Assembly (NCBI RefSeq): GCF_002234675.1
Contig: NC_019881.2
Span: 16,736,494 to 16,800,493, forward strand
DNA: 64,000 nt
Direction: 5' to 3'
Source of the DNA: Oryzias latipes
Lineage: Eukaryota > Chordata > Actinopteri > Beloniformes > Adrianichthyidae
Of this stretch, positions 11,106 through 23,050 are shown in pieces. Positions within the stretch are counted from its first letter, which is position 1. The number at the start of each line of letters is the position of its first letter. A program made the translations under genes and the position numbers. The notes under the pieces are model-generated. The model was given only the letters and a program-made list of their open reading frames with translations. It was not told the origin of the DNA and did not search any database.

Positions 11106-12900
11106 TCCAATGACTTGCCTTTTAGTTGTGTTTTTAGTTAAGGTCAAAGATTCAAAAATAAGCAATCCTTCATCTGTTGGCTAGACCCTAAAATGTATGG
11201 GTATAAGATGACTTTTTACATCCCTGCTCTTAATTTAGGACAGGGGAAGTGATCATAATAAAATGCAGTTTTACCCATAGTCAGAAAATTTGGATGTGTC
11301 TTTTTAAAAGCTGAAAAGAAACACAAAATGGAGTGAGACACACAAAAAAAGCACCACTCAAAAAATGTACAATGTTAAAAAAAGGGAAGAAAATAAAAAT
11401 AAAGCTACATTTAAACTGGTTGACTTTCACTGACTTTTCAACTTTGAAAATGGGTTTTCTCATTTGTGTAAAATAATTTTCTATTTAATTCAGTTCTACA
11501 TATTATTTTTTTTTATAATATATAGAAATACACATACTGTACACTTACTTTTTTATATATACATTTTGAACCCTTCTGAAGAGAAACATTTTTAAGAAAT
11601 GTAATTCATCAATTGATTTTTTTATCATATATCATATACTATCCTTGTGCTTTGGAAAAAAAATTACATATCAAGGCTACATTTACAGCCAACTAACATT
11701 AAATGCATTATGACAGTGTACTGTAGATTTAATAAAATAATACTGACACCTTTGCACATTTATACAAAGTACATTTTTAATTGTTTGATATAAACATAAG
11801 TGTTTTTGGATTCTCAAATGCCCTGAAGAAATAAAAAGCAACTTTTTTCTAAATTCTTTTTATTTTTTTACTTTGCTGCTGTTACTATAAAGAGATATAT
11901 ATGTAAAAATGATCAATACTGACCCTTTTAAAGCAACAAATCTAACAAAAAAAATAAGCTTTACTGCAATTCTTTTAATTTTAGTGAGTCCTCGCCAAAA
12001 AAAGGGATTGTAAAAAGGAAAAGGGGACTGTTTTGTTATTGGACAGCGCGGTGATGACTCATGGAGGTGCTGCAAAGGGATCAGTGAGTTCAGAGCGATA
12101 GTTGCATTGGTTTTTTAACACATATTGTCTACTTTTTCATCTCAAAATAAATTCAAACGTGTTCAAGAAAACTGATTTAAATCAAACCATCACAATAAAG
12201 ATGTGGGGCAAAAAGAATATAACAACTTTTTTCACGTATGTCCCCCAAAAAAACAAGATATAAAAAAAAGTAGAAGCTCCCTTTATCATGATGATAAAAC
12301 ATTCATTTGGAAGTTTTACTGCTTCCCATAAAACAAGCAGCTGCTTTTTGTCTGACTTAATGATTTGGAAATCAAGAATTCCTGATGAGGAAACAGAAAA
12401 ATAGCTTTCACCACAAACTCATTCATAACAAAGAGTAAAAGTCTGACAAATGTTTTGTGGTTTTGTACATCCGACTGACCTGACTTTTTGCATAATTTCA
12501 AAACTAATTTAAAATGGTTTACAGTAATTCACTTTACTCACTGACAGTGACTCACTGCTTGCTTTGTGCATTAGGATGTGCCAGACTCCTATTTTTGATT
12601 ACACATGCTGGTGATTTTGAAACATAACCGACACTTCTGACTTTTTGAACATGTAAGAGACACTTGGTCCCTGTTCAAGTTCTACACTAAACACAGACCC
12701 CTCTAAAGCCAGACGACAGATTAGTCTGGCAATATTTGTCGGATTTGGATCCAGAATATAAAAATAAAAAAATCTGTGGAAAAAAAAATCTGCATTTCCA
12801 GTGAGTCAGTGTGGTGTCATGGCATGCACTTTGAATCTTCTGACTTACCAGAATATGTTGAACCCAACATGGTCCTTCGTTGAGGCAGAGGGGGCAGTGG
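11106..12900. other. leptin upstream region without genes
   Basis: Very AT-rich DNA upstream of the leptin promoter. No coding exon, RNA gene or named repeat was seen. Any distal leptin control elements would be here, but none can be pointed to from sequence alone. Confidence 0.45.
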
Positions 12901-12929
12901 AGGAGGGGACCGTAGGAAGTAGAGGGAAC

Positions 12930-13011
12930 TATTTAAACAAGGGGGTTCAAAAGAGAAACAACCTTTAAGGCTCTTACAGGAGGATCAGAGTCAGAACACT
13001 AACATTTGCAG
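12930..13011 (+). promoter_or_regulatory. leptin TATA-like box and untranslated first exon
   Basis: TATTTAAA at 12930-12937 is a TATA-like box about 30 bp before a probable start near 12960. A non-coding exon then runs to a consensus donor, gcag|gtaaag, at 13011/13012. The first intron is only about 80 bp and ends in tctttttag at 13093, one base before the start codon. A 5'UTR exon followed by two coding exons is the usual leptin gene structure. Confidence 0.65.
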
Positions 13012-13094
13012 GTAAAGAGCTATTTTTTTTATTGTTATATTTCATTATCATGACTAAATGTATTTTAAAGCCAATGTTTGCTTTCTCTTTTAGG

Positions 13095-13793
13095 ATGTAC
13101 ATGCCTCTTGCACTTGTGTATGCATCTTTTTTGACACTCCCTGCATCCACGAGTCCTGCCACAAAAGGAAATGTAATCCAGATCCAGGTACACAACATTG
13201 TAAACCTCGCTCAGACAACTGTGGCCCACATTAGGAAACTAAGGATGCAGGTAACAATACTACAAAAACAACAAGTTGGGTTTTTTTCTGCCAACTTTTT
13301 GTTCTTTATCATCCCACATCTTTATTTGTCTCTCATCTTTACATAAAATGATAAAACCTTTATATTTATTCAGCCAAAAAACACTCAAAATTTGAACTTC
13401 TAGTTAAAATGAAAACTTAAAGCATCCTTTTAAGGCTGAACGACTACATAAGCCTCATCTCTTCTTTTTCAGCTGTTAATGGCTCCACCAATTGAGATCA
13501 CCACTCCTCCAATAAAGGGACTTGCCAGCTTCAGCCATTACCTTAAACACTTGGATAATGAACTGCAGAGCCCTGACACTGATCTCCTCAGTCAGATCCA
13601 GGCAGACGTCTCCAGCCTGGATGGAAAAGTTCAGTCGCTCGGTTTGATGATGAACTGTCCCTTCCAGCCCAGACCCACAGCAGAGGTCAGCCGCTTTCTG
13701 TTTCCAGACATTCACCACTACTGGACCATAGCCAAGGTGGAGAACTACCTGGAAAGCCTCCACCTGAACAGAGACAAGCTTAAGGTCTGCTGA
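13095..13793 (+). CDS. lepb: leptin (fish leptin, probably the B paralogue)
   Basis: Secreted four-helix class I cytokine that signals through the leptin receptor and JAK/STAT. Two coding exons, 13095-13250 and 13473-13793, join in phase 0 (ATGCAG|gtaaca ... tttttcag|CTGTTA) to give 158 aa, close to the usual length. ATG at 13095 follows the acceptor at 13093. Residues 1-20 form a hydrophobic signal peptide. The exon-2 part carries the 'PPIE....PIKGLASF' and 'SQIQADVSSLDGKV' blocks of fish leptins. There are only two mature cysteines, C114 and the terminal C158, which form the family's diagnostic disulphide; a C-terminal Cys is typical. Upstream mir-129 and downstream prrt4 and impdh1 match the human LEP neighbourhood. 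B rather than A is judged from remembered percomorph sequences and is less certain than leptin itself. Confidence 0.93.
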
Positions 13794-15388
13794 AAAAGCC
13801 ATGACACCAAACCATGAAAAAATATATATATTTTTTTTATCATACCAGAGGTAAAGAAGTATTTTTACTTGATTACTTTTTGAAGTGGGTAATCTAGAAG
13901 CTTTTTATTTGCGGTTAAAGGGTACTGTGTACTACAACATGGCATCTGCAAAGGTTATTAAAAATGAAAAGATTTCTGCAGATGTGAAAAAAAGTAATTG
14001 CAAATGTTCAATAATAAGCCTAAATGTAAAACTATACTTTTAAAAAACAAAAATGTATTAATTGTTTCTTGAAAGAAAATCTTGCCTCTTTTTTTTTAAG
14101 GGGAATTTTTTTATGGAATTGCACAAACATATTGGAAAAAGTGCTTGTTTCTTTCATCTCTGCTGAAGATTGTTTGAGCAGTAATATCATTAACTGGTTA
14201 CTTTTTTACTCATTTATCTTCAGATACACATTTTAGACATGATTTTAATTGATTTTTTTCATCAGTATACTTCAACTTCTTTTTGGCGGATTTAATTAAC
14301 TTTGTCAAAGCAATTTGAGTTGGTCAATCTTCTATAGGAGAGTAAAAGTGAAGAAAACTGATGCTGAGGAGACATTTAAAGATGTGAGTTGTGATTTATG
14401 CCAGCAAATGGATGCATGGTGTGAATGTTTTGAGAAAGGTGTGAATTGCATGAGACTCCAGCTTGGTGTGAGACACCACAGAGCTGCTATTCCTTAAAGC
14501 AGGTCAGCGGCATTAGTCTACTTTTTAGGCCAGTAGGACATTTGACGGCCTGTTTCTTCAGAATATTTCCAGCTATGCTTTTATTTTGCAACCTGACAGC
14601 AATCAGTGCTCTTAAGACAAAAAAAATGATCAAAATAAAATAAAGTAAATGTTAGAAGACTACAATAGAAAAAGAGACAATATAGATTAAAAAAAAAGAT
14701 TCTTCAAAGAGGCCTCAGCGTTAGCAGGGCTTGTTGGTTTTTGGGTCCCGCTCCTCAATACAAAGAGCACCATCTCCCAATTGGCCCGTTGTTTCATGGC
14801 TCACCAGAGCATAAACTGGTATATTCGTCTTTCACCACAGTGACAAGAGCTTTGCAGAGGCTGACCTGCTTTATTGCTGCCTGCTTTAGGCCTCACCCTC
14901 TTATGCCCACTTCAATAAACTGCAACAAAAACCTGATTCACTCGACTTTTACTGTAGATTCTGGTTTCCTTCCAGCCACTGAGCCTCTACTGCCAGCTTT
15001 TACGGCACTTTTCTTCCACATCTTTAATGGTCAGTGTGATAAAGTTAAAAAAAGAAAAAACGAAGCAAATGCATTTCGTTAAAATCCTTTTTTTAATTGT
15101 GCATATGATGAAGTACACACGTTGTTTGGATAAAGGAGTTAAATCCACATTTGGGATGCAAACATTTTACTTCTCATTTTGTGCTTTCTTCTTTAAAAAT
15201 CCCAAAAGCGTACAAACCGCTTTCTGTCATGTTGCTACATAAAAACTGATCATGCTCAAATAAAGCAACAAGATGGTTTAAAAGATTTGCTGGAATTTTT
15301 TTTCTACTAATAAGAATCACATGTAAATGTTAAAGTGCAGGCAGTGATTTTTTTTTTTTTTTTTTTTTTAGATACAAACATGATTGTT
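13794..15388. other. leptin 3' region up to the DUF829 gene
   Basis: This holds the leptin 3'UTR and the 3'UTR of the convergent DUF829 gene. AT-rich, with plus-strand AATAAA candidates near 14635 and 15257, and a 22-base T run at about 15349-15370. No coding exon was recognised; the open frames at 14.3-15.2 kb lack support. Confidence 0.45.
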
Positions 15389-18300
15389 TTAGATTTTAGT
15401 TTTAAGGGAGGAAGCAGGCAGAGAATTTAGGAAGTGCTGCAGAGTGGACAGGTACTCCTCTGGGTGGCATCGCAGGTGGGCTGCATGTTTAGACTCTTTC
15501 CACTTCTTGTTGTCCACGCTCACACCTCTCCGCTTCCACAAGTCCATCAGCTTCTCCAGGACTGCCGGGTTGCACATTGCATCATTTTCAGAGAAGAAGA
15601 AGAGGGCCGGAGAAGTGACGGGGCTTCTCTGGAAAACCAGGATGCTGTTCTCATAAAAGTCTGCCGTGTGGGTCTTGAAAATCCAGAAATAAAGCATGGC
15701 TGTGTTTTTTATGAAGCCCTCTAGGCGCGGCAGCAGAGTCTTACCCAGACCTGTAAGAAAGTTCGGAGAATTTTAACATGAATTGAATCAAGAGTCATTT
15801 AAGGTCATTGGGGCAGCTTGTCAAAACATAAAAAATAAATTTTAATTTATTTTGAAATGATTAATCTAATGAAGGGCAGAGACACTCAAACTAATGCTCA
15901 AGTAAATAAAGCTTCTTTAGAAATTAAGAAAATACTCATTTTACAAACGTATTCAAATATATATTTATATAAAATTATGCTTTATTTATTTATTGCTGTG
16001 ATACTTTATTGTTCTAACGTTTGTTTGGCTATTGATAATATGTTTTTATTTGATTGATGTTTTTGCAATTTTAGCTGCCCATTTGATTAAAAAAAAGCAC
16101 TTTTGCTATAATTGGCTAAAACTGATAATAGGGGTAACATAAAAAAAACAAAGAATGCATAATTCATCTGCACCCGCATGCCTATTTTATATTTCTAGAG
16201 TTTTTAGTTTGACTGTCTAGATTTTTTCACATTGGATTTAAAATACATTTTAGACCTCACAAGCAAAGAGAAATACATCTAGGGAAAAAACATATAAAAT
16301 CCTGATTATTAGTATGAACAATAACATTTTTGATGGCTGTCAAACAAGCAAGAAAAAAAAGACGATTTAAAAGGCGACATGTTTGTTCTTTAGTTTAGGA
16401 AATCACAAAAAAGTGGATTTCAGAAGCATTTCTGAAACCCTCTGTTCTTTACTGTCTGCCTTAATTACAAACATTTCATAACAGTTTCTCAATAGCGTCT
16501 TGAAATGCTGATGAATTTATCACTTTGTTGGATTTTTTCGGAAATCCTTGACCCCTTTGGATGCCCTGTTGGGTTGCACTTGGCTGATTGTGATGACTTT
16601 TATAATGTGACACAAAACACAATGTCTGACATATTTTTAACTAAACATGCCTTTTAACAGGTTTCGTCGGTTGCAAATCATCTGTTTATCACCAAAGTCA
16701 AGCAGATGGCAGATGAGTGATGGGAAATAAAGGAACTTTTAATACAGATTAATTGTCATTTTATAAAGTAAGACTTTATGAATTTGCTTCTGCATCAAAT
16801 TACCTTAGAAATTGTACCTAATAAAGTGGTCAACAATTACATTTCACCCTAAAAAGACAAAAAATGTCAAACATTAGACGTTGGTTTACAAAACAACTGT
16901 GTCCAAGTAATCCTCTACGTCTGACAAACTAGAACAGTAGGGCATTTTGCATTATTAAAACACTGAAACAAAAGTAACCAAACTGCAAATGGGGTTGTGT
17001 AATGGGTCACTTTCACTCACCTGTTGCCATGTGCTCAAGTGTTCCCACCACCAGACTGTCATAGATATGCCCTATCACCCTTTGTGCCAGTGCACTGTGT
17101 CTTTTGGGTTCCCGAGCAATGTGGGTGAGAACCTGGGTGAAAGTGTAGCCACCAATGGAGGAGGCATGGACCAGCACGTCCCTTCCAGAGAACGGGGGTT
17201 CTTCCAAAATATTCAAAACCTCCAACCCATAACTGAGGCCCCATCGAGGCCACAAGAAGTGCATCACATTGCTCTGAACCAGGAGGACATCCATGCCACG
17301 TTCCAAGTAGAGGTCACGATACTTAGCAACAGCCACTGGCTGAGCGCCGAGCCACGAGAAGAAGACGAGAAGCGGGCGAGAGTGGGAGGCAGAGTGGGAT
17401 TGATTTAGGGTAGATATAGCTGTATCTGTTGGCGTTTCTGAAAGCAGTGAAGAGGAGGAATCGTCTGATGGAAGAAGATGTGGGGAATCTTTGGCAGAAC
17501 ATGGGCTCTGAGACCCAGCTGGTGTTATTGGAGTACAATAATAAGTGATGCCGTTGCAAATCCTTCTGGCTACATACTTGTCATCGCTGACTTGTTTAGA
17601 TGACGTTTCATCAGTCTTGAAGAGACTAGAACAGAAAAAAAGTAACATTTCAAAATAAATCATTCGCATCCTGACAGAAAATACCACAGACGCTAAAAAT
17701 CAAAACGCATGAAAATGATTTGTTGGATAAGAATATCTAAGCCTAAAAAAACAAGACTAATTTACGTTGGGATAAGTTAGTAAGTCATTTTTATCATTGC
17801 TGGCACACAACCCAAACAAAAAAGTGTTGCAAGGAAATAGTTTCATCCTAGCTTCATCGATTCATCAGGATGTATAACCTTCTGTCATGTGTACTTGGGT
17901 TTTCTAGGTTGTATTATAGATACAGAAACAGATTATGGGGTCTAGAAACATTTCAACAATCATATATGTTCAAGGATTTTACAATGCTTACTTTGAATAT
18001 TAAGATTTTCAAGAGAAAATGATAACTTGGTTAGTAAGAACTGCAAAAAATACCTTCTTCCCCTAATTACTTGTGGTGTCCCACAGGGATCCATTTTAGG
18101 TCAACTTCTATTTAATCATTAATTAGATGCACACTAGATTGACTATTACATTTTGAGTTTTTATTTTAAAAAAATATTGCATACTGCATAGTTTACAGGT
18201 CCTTGCTGGTAACATTAGAGAAGATTGTCCTTTTGTCTCTGTATGTTAATAAACCGTTTGGAATCAGATGGGCAGCAGCAACAATTGTTACTATAAAAAA

Positions 18301-19000
18301 CACATCTAATCTTTCTGGATGACTCGAACCACCCAGCTGACAGTACTGTTGACATTCCTTAGTCACATACCAATCTAAGAGACAGCAATACAGGTATTCC
18401 GATAAGATTTTGGTATAAAAAAAAAAGACCCCGCCTAAAAATGTTTACAGAATGTCCTTAAAGCCAGATTTTTATTTTTATTTTAGAAAATTTCAATAAA
18501 ATAATATTTTTTTAGAGTTCTATATTCAACCTAAATATTTTGTGGCCTGTACTGTTTTTTTTCATGTTAATTGATGGCTCTAATTCTTAATTCTTTAGCT
18601 GACTATACAAACCTTATCATCAAAGTAAGCATATATTGTGTATTTTTGATGATGAATGTCATCAACTAACGTTACCAGTGAAAAGAAAGAAAATAGCTGC
18701 ATCCTTGAACTGTGAGCATCCGCTGAAAGGATGAGGGATTATCACACTTTCCGGGAAAGCAGCTGATCTTTCAGGCGCCTTGGAGCTGTAGGCTCACTTA
18801 TAAACTAGGCTTCCTGCAAGATGAGCTGCGTTTGAGCAGTTTCCCTGCATTCCTGCCGCGTCTGGGGGTGACTGCGCACCGCAACGGGCCTGCATGCTCG
18901 ATACTCGCGCAGACAGGTTTCCGCAAAACGGCTCACGTCATTTTCAGAGCAACGTGTCAGTCATGTGTCCTTACCCGGTGGAGAGCGGCAGATTCCCCAT
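15389..19000 (-). CDS. TMEM53-like DUF829 alpha/beta-hydrolase protein
   Basis: Three coding exons on the minus strand: 18975-19000 (ATG at 19000-18998), 17021-17625 and 15389-15750. Splice sites are consensus (ccgg|gtaagg, gttctag|t, acag|gtgagt, cttacag|g), phases 2 and 1 match, and the total is 993 nt, 330 aa. Residues 94-125 (RPLLVFFSWLGAQ, then KYRDLYLERGMDVLLVQ) are the DUF829 opening strand. HASSIGG at 162-168 is the nucleophile elbow, with S165 as the likely nucleophile. SEND (D267) and SKHAAH (H299 or H302) would complete the triad. Residues 40-90 are a Ser-rich, low-complexity insert. TMEM53 is a nuclear-envelope protein linked to BMP signalling in mammals; the function of this paralogue is unknown to me. 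It is convergent with leptin. It has no obvious hydrophobic transmembrane run beyond the hydrolase core. Confidence 0.88.
18058..18122 (+). pseudogene. fragment of a LINE reverse transcriptase (GVPQGSILG motif)
   Basis: The plus strand encodes LPLITCGVPQGSILGQLLF followed shortly by a stop. GVPQGSxLGPLLF is the well-known block of non-LTR reverse transcriptases. It lies in the first intron of the DUF829 gene. No flanking RT blocks could be followed, so this is a short old remnant. Confidence 0.7.
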
Positions 19001-19215
19001 GCTGACAGGCGGTAGGATGGTCTTGTTCCTTGGGGGAGAAAAATGAAACGGCTCCCGCTGTGGGTTCAGGTTTGCAGCGGTACCTGTTTGCTGCGGCAAC
19101 TAGACAGTCCTGTATGAATCTATCCTCCTCTCTGCACCGGCATGGCCCCGCCCCCTTGCCACTTTCCATGTCGTTAGCGCGCGAGGACGGATTGCGCGCT
19201 CCCGCGGGGGGAAAA
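18800..19215 (-). promoter_or_regulatory. CpG-rich promoter of the DUF829 gene
   Basis: CpG-dense DNA surrounds the first coding exon (18975-19000), in sharp contrast to the AT-rich surroundings. There is no clear TATA box, which fits a CpG-island promoter. The transcription start probably lies between 19000 and 19200 on the minus strand. Confidence 0.55.
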
Positions 19216-21597
19216 ATATGATAACCCCAATATCACCTATTTAAAAAAACAGGGGGGGGGTATCTTACATTTCGTCCTAAACGATTACAAATCCTAGTTG
19301 TTCTATTTGTTATTTTTTTCTACTGTAATTTCAAATCTTGTTTTGGAATAACAAAAGCTTTGGGGGCGTTAATTCCATGATGTCACGTTGACCACTTAAG
19401 CGGCCAAATGGGGAAACATGACAAGGTCATCCGTTTGTCCTGATCTGGCTTTCAGACAGGAGGAACGCAATGCCACTAGTTGCCACTAGATGGAGCCAGA
19501 CTACCAAGAGAAAGCCGGTCCATCCATCAATTTCTGTCCTTGAAAATTGACAACCTTTTTTTAAACTCTTTATTAGTCATTATTACTATCTTTGTATGAT
19601 GTATTATTGATTTTTGGGGTGGTAAAGTTTATAAAAAAAAAAAAGAGGATTATCTGAGTTGCACATCCCCCCCAAAGAAATCTACAATTGGTAAAGCATT
19701 AGATTGCCTAGATTAGGTCAAAACAAGGGAAGTAAAATTCATATAAAAATCCAAATTATCCTACAGTTCACTAATAGCAAAACACCCTTCCTAAAACATA
19801 TTTTGCTCATTTTTATATTGCCTTATCTTTTGCAGAAACGTCTTAGTATGGACGGTACATTTCAAAATAGTTGACTGTTAACTATTAATCTCTTTTATTT
19901 CTAACTTTCATCAATACAGACTCAATAATTGCTTGCCTCTAAGTGTTACATACTGACTTGAATCTATGTCTTTTATTCCAATGTGTTGACATTAATATTT
20001 ATTTGAGTTTGGTTGTCATGACAACGGGCTGAATTATTCCCCCATCGGTTATGATCACATTTTTCCATTCATGGCGGCAGTGGCAGTTTTAGTAAATCTC
20101 CCTTCTCCTGTGAGCTGGGTTTCTATTATGTGTGCAGACATTTCTGGAAGACTTTGGATCTATTTTCCTGCAATGTGCTACAATGATCATGTCATGAAAA
20201 TAAGAACATGAGAAGAGTTTAAAGAGACCACAGAACCAAACCCCAAAAGGGCTTTTTCTTTAACAGGGTTGTTCATATTGTTTCCAGCAATTTCTGGGTT
20301 CTTACGTGAAAGCTGCAATTTAAGCTCAAACTAGTTTTGGTCATCATAAAGATTTGTTGCATTCTAATTGTTATATTTAGGCAACTAAATTAGAAGTTTA
20401 TGGACTAAAAAGAAGATTTGCTCAAAAAGGTTTGCATATTTTCTGTCTTTCTTTTATTTATCTCATGCAAAGCAGCCCTTCGCATACAGCCAATGATGCT
20501 GAATGTCAAAGCAAAGTCCTTCTGTTTTTGAAGTTCAGCCTCAATCCGCCATTGCAAAGATTTAAAAAAATAAAGGGTTGAAGCTGTATATTAATATATA
20601 AATGCAAACATTTTAAACTAATCAGGCAAACTTTGCAGATAAAACAAACAATTCAAAGTTTGTCTAGTTTTTTTTGTCAAAGTTTTATTCTTCAAAAATG
20701 GAAAATGTCATCTTCTGCTTGCATACAAGAATGTTTTACTGTGGCTGGGACTAATATGTCCACGCCACTTATTTTGTTTCCCATTTGCATGTCCTGGCGT
20801 GTCATTACATGGAATATTTTTCAGTGCATGCTCACAACAGCTAACCTTGGGGAAGTATTAAGCAAGTCTGGTGATTTGATCAGTTGGTTAATGAATAAAA
20901 AATATTTCAGGAGGGAAACCTTGGTAGCTGAGGTCATGTTCCTCAACCCACAGAGAGTTGAGTGTTTGTGCAAAGTTAGACAAACACATCACATAAATAT
21001 ATATGCATAAAAATAAATATATATATATATTTATATATTTATATATCAGTATATATATATATATATATACTGACCAGGGTTCAGGCTTGTTGCAGAGGAC
21101 GTGTAAAACCTGTTGTCTGAGAGAAAGGCTTTTCTTTTTTTTGTGCTATCAATCACCTTTATTGCAGTTGAAACCATGTGAAATCCTCATTTGGAAACTG
21201 ATGCATTAAACATACTCTCATTGATTACAGATGGCAATAAATTAAGGATGAACCAAAGTTATAACTGAAGTCCTTAGCGGTCATGCAGCAAGAGTGCAGG
21301 GAGGAGCTGTTTCTGATTGGCAGGTGTTTAAAGGCAAAAATATGTTTAAAACTAGTTTTTTTTAACTTTTATTCTTGTTAAAATATAAAAATATATTTAA
21401 CAACTACCCTACTCTTGAAGCCTCAGTTCACCAACAGCAGTAACAATAGATCAACCAAAAATGTTACTAAAATAGGAGAAATGTTCTAGACAACTACTCA
21501 AGTAAAGCAAAAAATAGACATCCAATTAGTTAAGTAAATGTAAAGAAGTAACTATAGTGAAACAGAAATTTTCATGGTCTCAGTACTCAATTTAAAA
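19216..21597. other. gene-less stretch
   Basis: AT-rich intergenic DNA. The only notable structure is an (AT)n tract at 21017-21069. Open frames such as 20633-21010 lack splice context and resemble nothing known. Confidence 0.45.
21017..21069. repeat. (AT)n microsatellite
   Basis: Interrupted TA dinucleotide tract containing 'tatatcagtatatata'. Likely polymorphic. Confidence 0.9.
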
Positions 21598-22712
21598 ATT
21601 ACAGTCTATTACCAAAAGTATTGGCTCACCAACCCAAATGATCATAATCAGGTGTCCTAATCACTTGGTCTGGCCACAGGTGTATAAAATACAGCACTCA
21701 GGCACCCAGACTGTTTTTACCAACAATCGTGAAAGAACAAGCCACTCTCAGAGGAGCTGTCATAGGATGCCACCTGTGCAACAAATCCAGTCATGAAATG
21801 TCCTCCCTCCAAAATATTCAACAGTCAACTGTGGAATATTTTAATTCTGTCTGATAAAAGTTATGAACCGGATATTGATAAATCATGTAATAAAATGGTT
21901 ATAGTATAACGGGGTGGGATTATATAAACTCGCTTCCTTCCACTCCCTTTCAAGCAATATTTATTAATATGCCAAATTATCCTAAGTTTGATTAGTTACT
22001 GTATGAATGTATGACTGATGATTGTATTGCTTTTGTGTATCATTTCTATTTGATTGCTTGAAATAAACCATTTCAAATCAAAATCAAAAAAAACTGTCAG
22101 CTCTATCATAAGAAAATGAAAAAGTTTGAGAACAACAGCAACTCAGCCAGGTGCCAGCAGAACAGTACATTTCAAACCGCATTGTGCTGAGGGTTAAATT
22201 AGGTGGAGGAGGAATTATGGTGTGGGCTTCCAGGACTTGGGCTTCCAGTGAAAGGAACTCTGAATGCCTCAGGATACCAAAACCTTTTGGACAATTCCAT
22301 GCTCCCAGCCCCGTGGGACCAGTTTGGAGCAGGCCGCTTCCTCTTCCAACAGGACTGTGCACCAGAGGACAAAGCAAGGTCCATAAAGACATGGATGACA
22401 GAGTCAGGTGTGGATGAACGTGACTGGCCTGCACAGAGTCCTGACCTGAACCCCATAATTCATTCTTTGGGATGAATTAGAGCGGAGCTGAGAGCCAGAC
22501 CTTCTCCACCAACATCAGTGTGTGACTTCACCAATGTGCTTTTGGAAAATTGGTCAAAGATTCCTATGAACACACTCCTGGACCTTGTGGGCAGCCTTCC
22601 CAGAAGAGTTGAAGCTGTAATAGCTGGAAAAGGTGGACAGACATCATATTAAACTCTATGGGTTAGGAACGGGATGGGACTCCAGTTGATATGTGAGCCA
22701 AGGCAGGTGGGT
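21598..22712 (+). mobile_element. Tc1-like transposon, broken by a LINE insertion and 3'-truncated
   Basis: The left part, 21598-21832, begins with the terminal repeat 'ctattaccaaaagtattgg' and holds the N-terminal region. The right part, 22098-22712, encodes transposase pieces: FQQD.AP..KARSIKTWMTE and DWPAQSPDLNPI around 22341-22460, the catalytic core of Tc1 DDE transposases. The 'SPDLNPI' run goes out of frame at about 22465. A LINE 3' end sits at 21833-22091. The right end stops at 'gtgagccaaggcaggtggg' without the matching terminal repeat. Stops and frame changes show it is dead. Confidence 0.85.
21833..22091 (+). mobile_element. LINE 3' end inserted into the Tc1 element
   Basis: A 259-bp 5'-truncated non-LTR copy ending in 'aaataaaccatttcaaatc' and an A-rich tail. 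It matches 41473-41724 over essentially its whole length, including 'aacggggtgggattatat' and 'cttccactccctttcaagc'. The target duplication is aactgt at 21827-21832 and 22092-22097. Removing it restores a continuous Tc1 sequence (caactgt then cagctctatcataag). Confidence 0.8.
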
Positions 22713-23009
22713 AAATAAAATGATAGTATGCTTCCAAATAACTAAATAAAAGGATCATATCCTTTTTTTTAAATAGTAATTCTTCCTACAGTATTTTATC
22801 AAACTTTTGTTGATAAGCAGGATAAAATATGAGTGAACAGTTTAAGTTTTTATCCTGGATGCTGACATTTTCAAACATCTGTCGGTCGAAACAGACAAGC
22901 AAAGTTATTTTTCTTTTATAGGAGAGATGACAAGAAGTCTCTTAATTTATGATTTATTCTTTTTGTATTAAATTTTGTTTTGACTAATCCCTTCCCGTCT
23001 CTCACACAT

Positions 23010-23050
<41 letters not shown>

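Noticed and set aside
14315-15242. Open frames after leptin that might be a further exon or gene
   Set aside because: Leptin is complete with its C-terminal cysteine at 13793. The frames overlap each other, are AT-driven and match nothing known.
22203-22475. Functional transposase
   Set aside because: The Tc1 reading frame is split by a LINE, shifts frame and stops early, and the right terminal repeat is missing.
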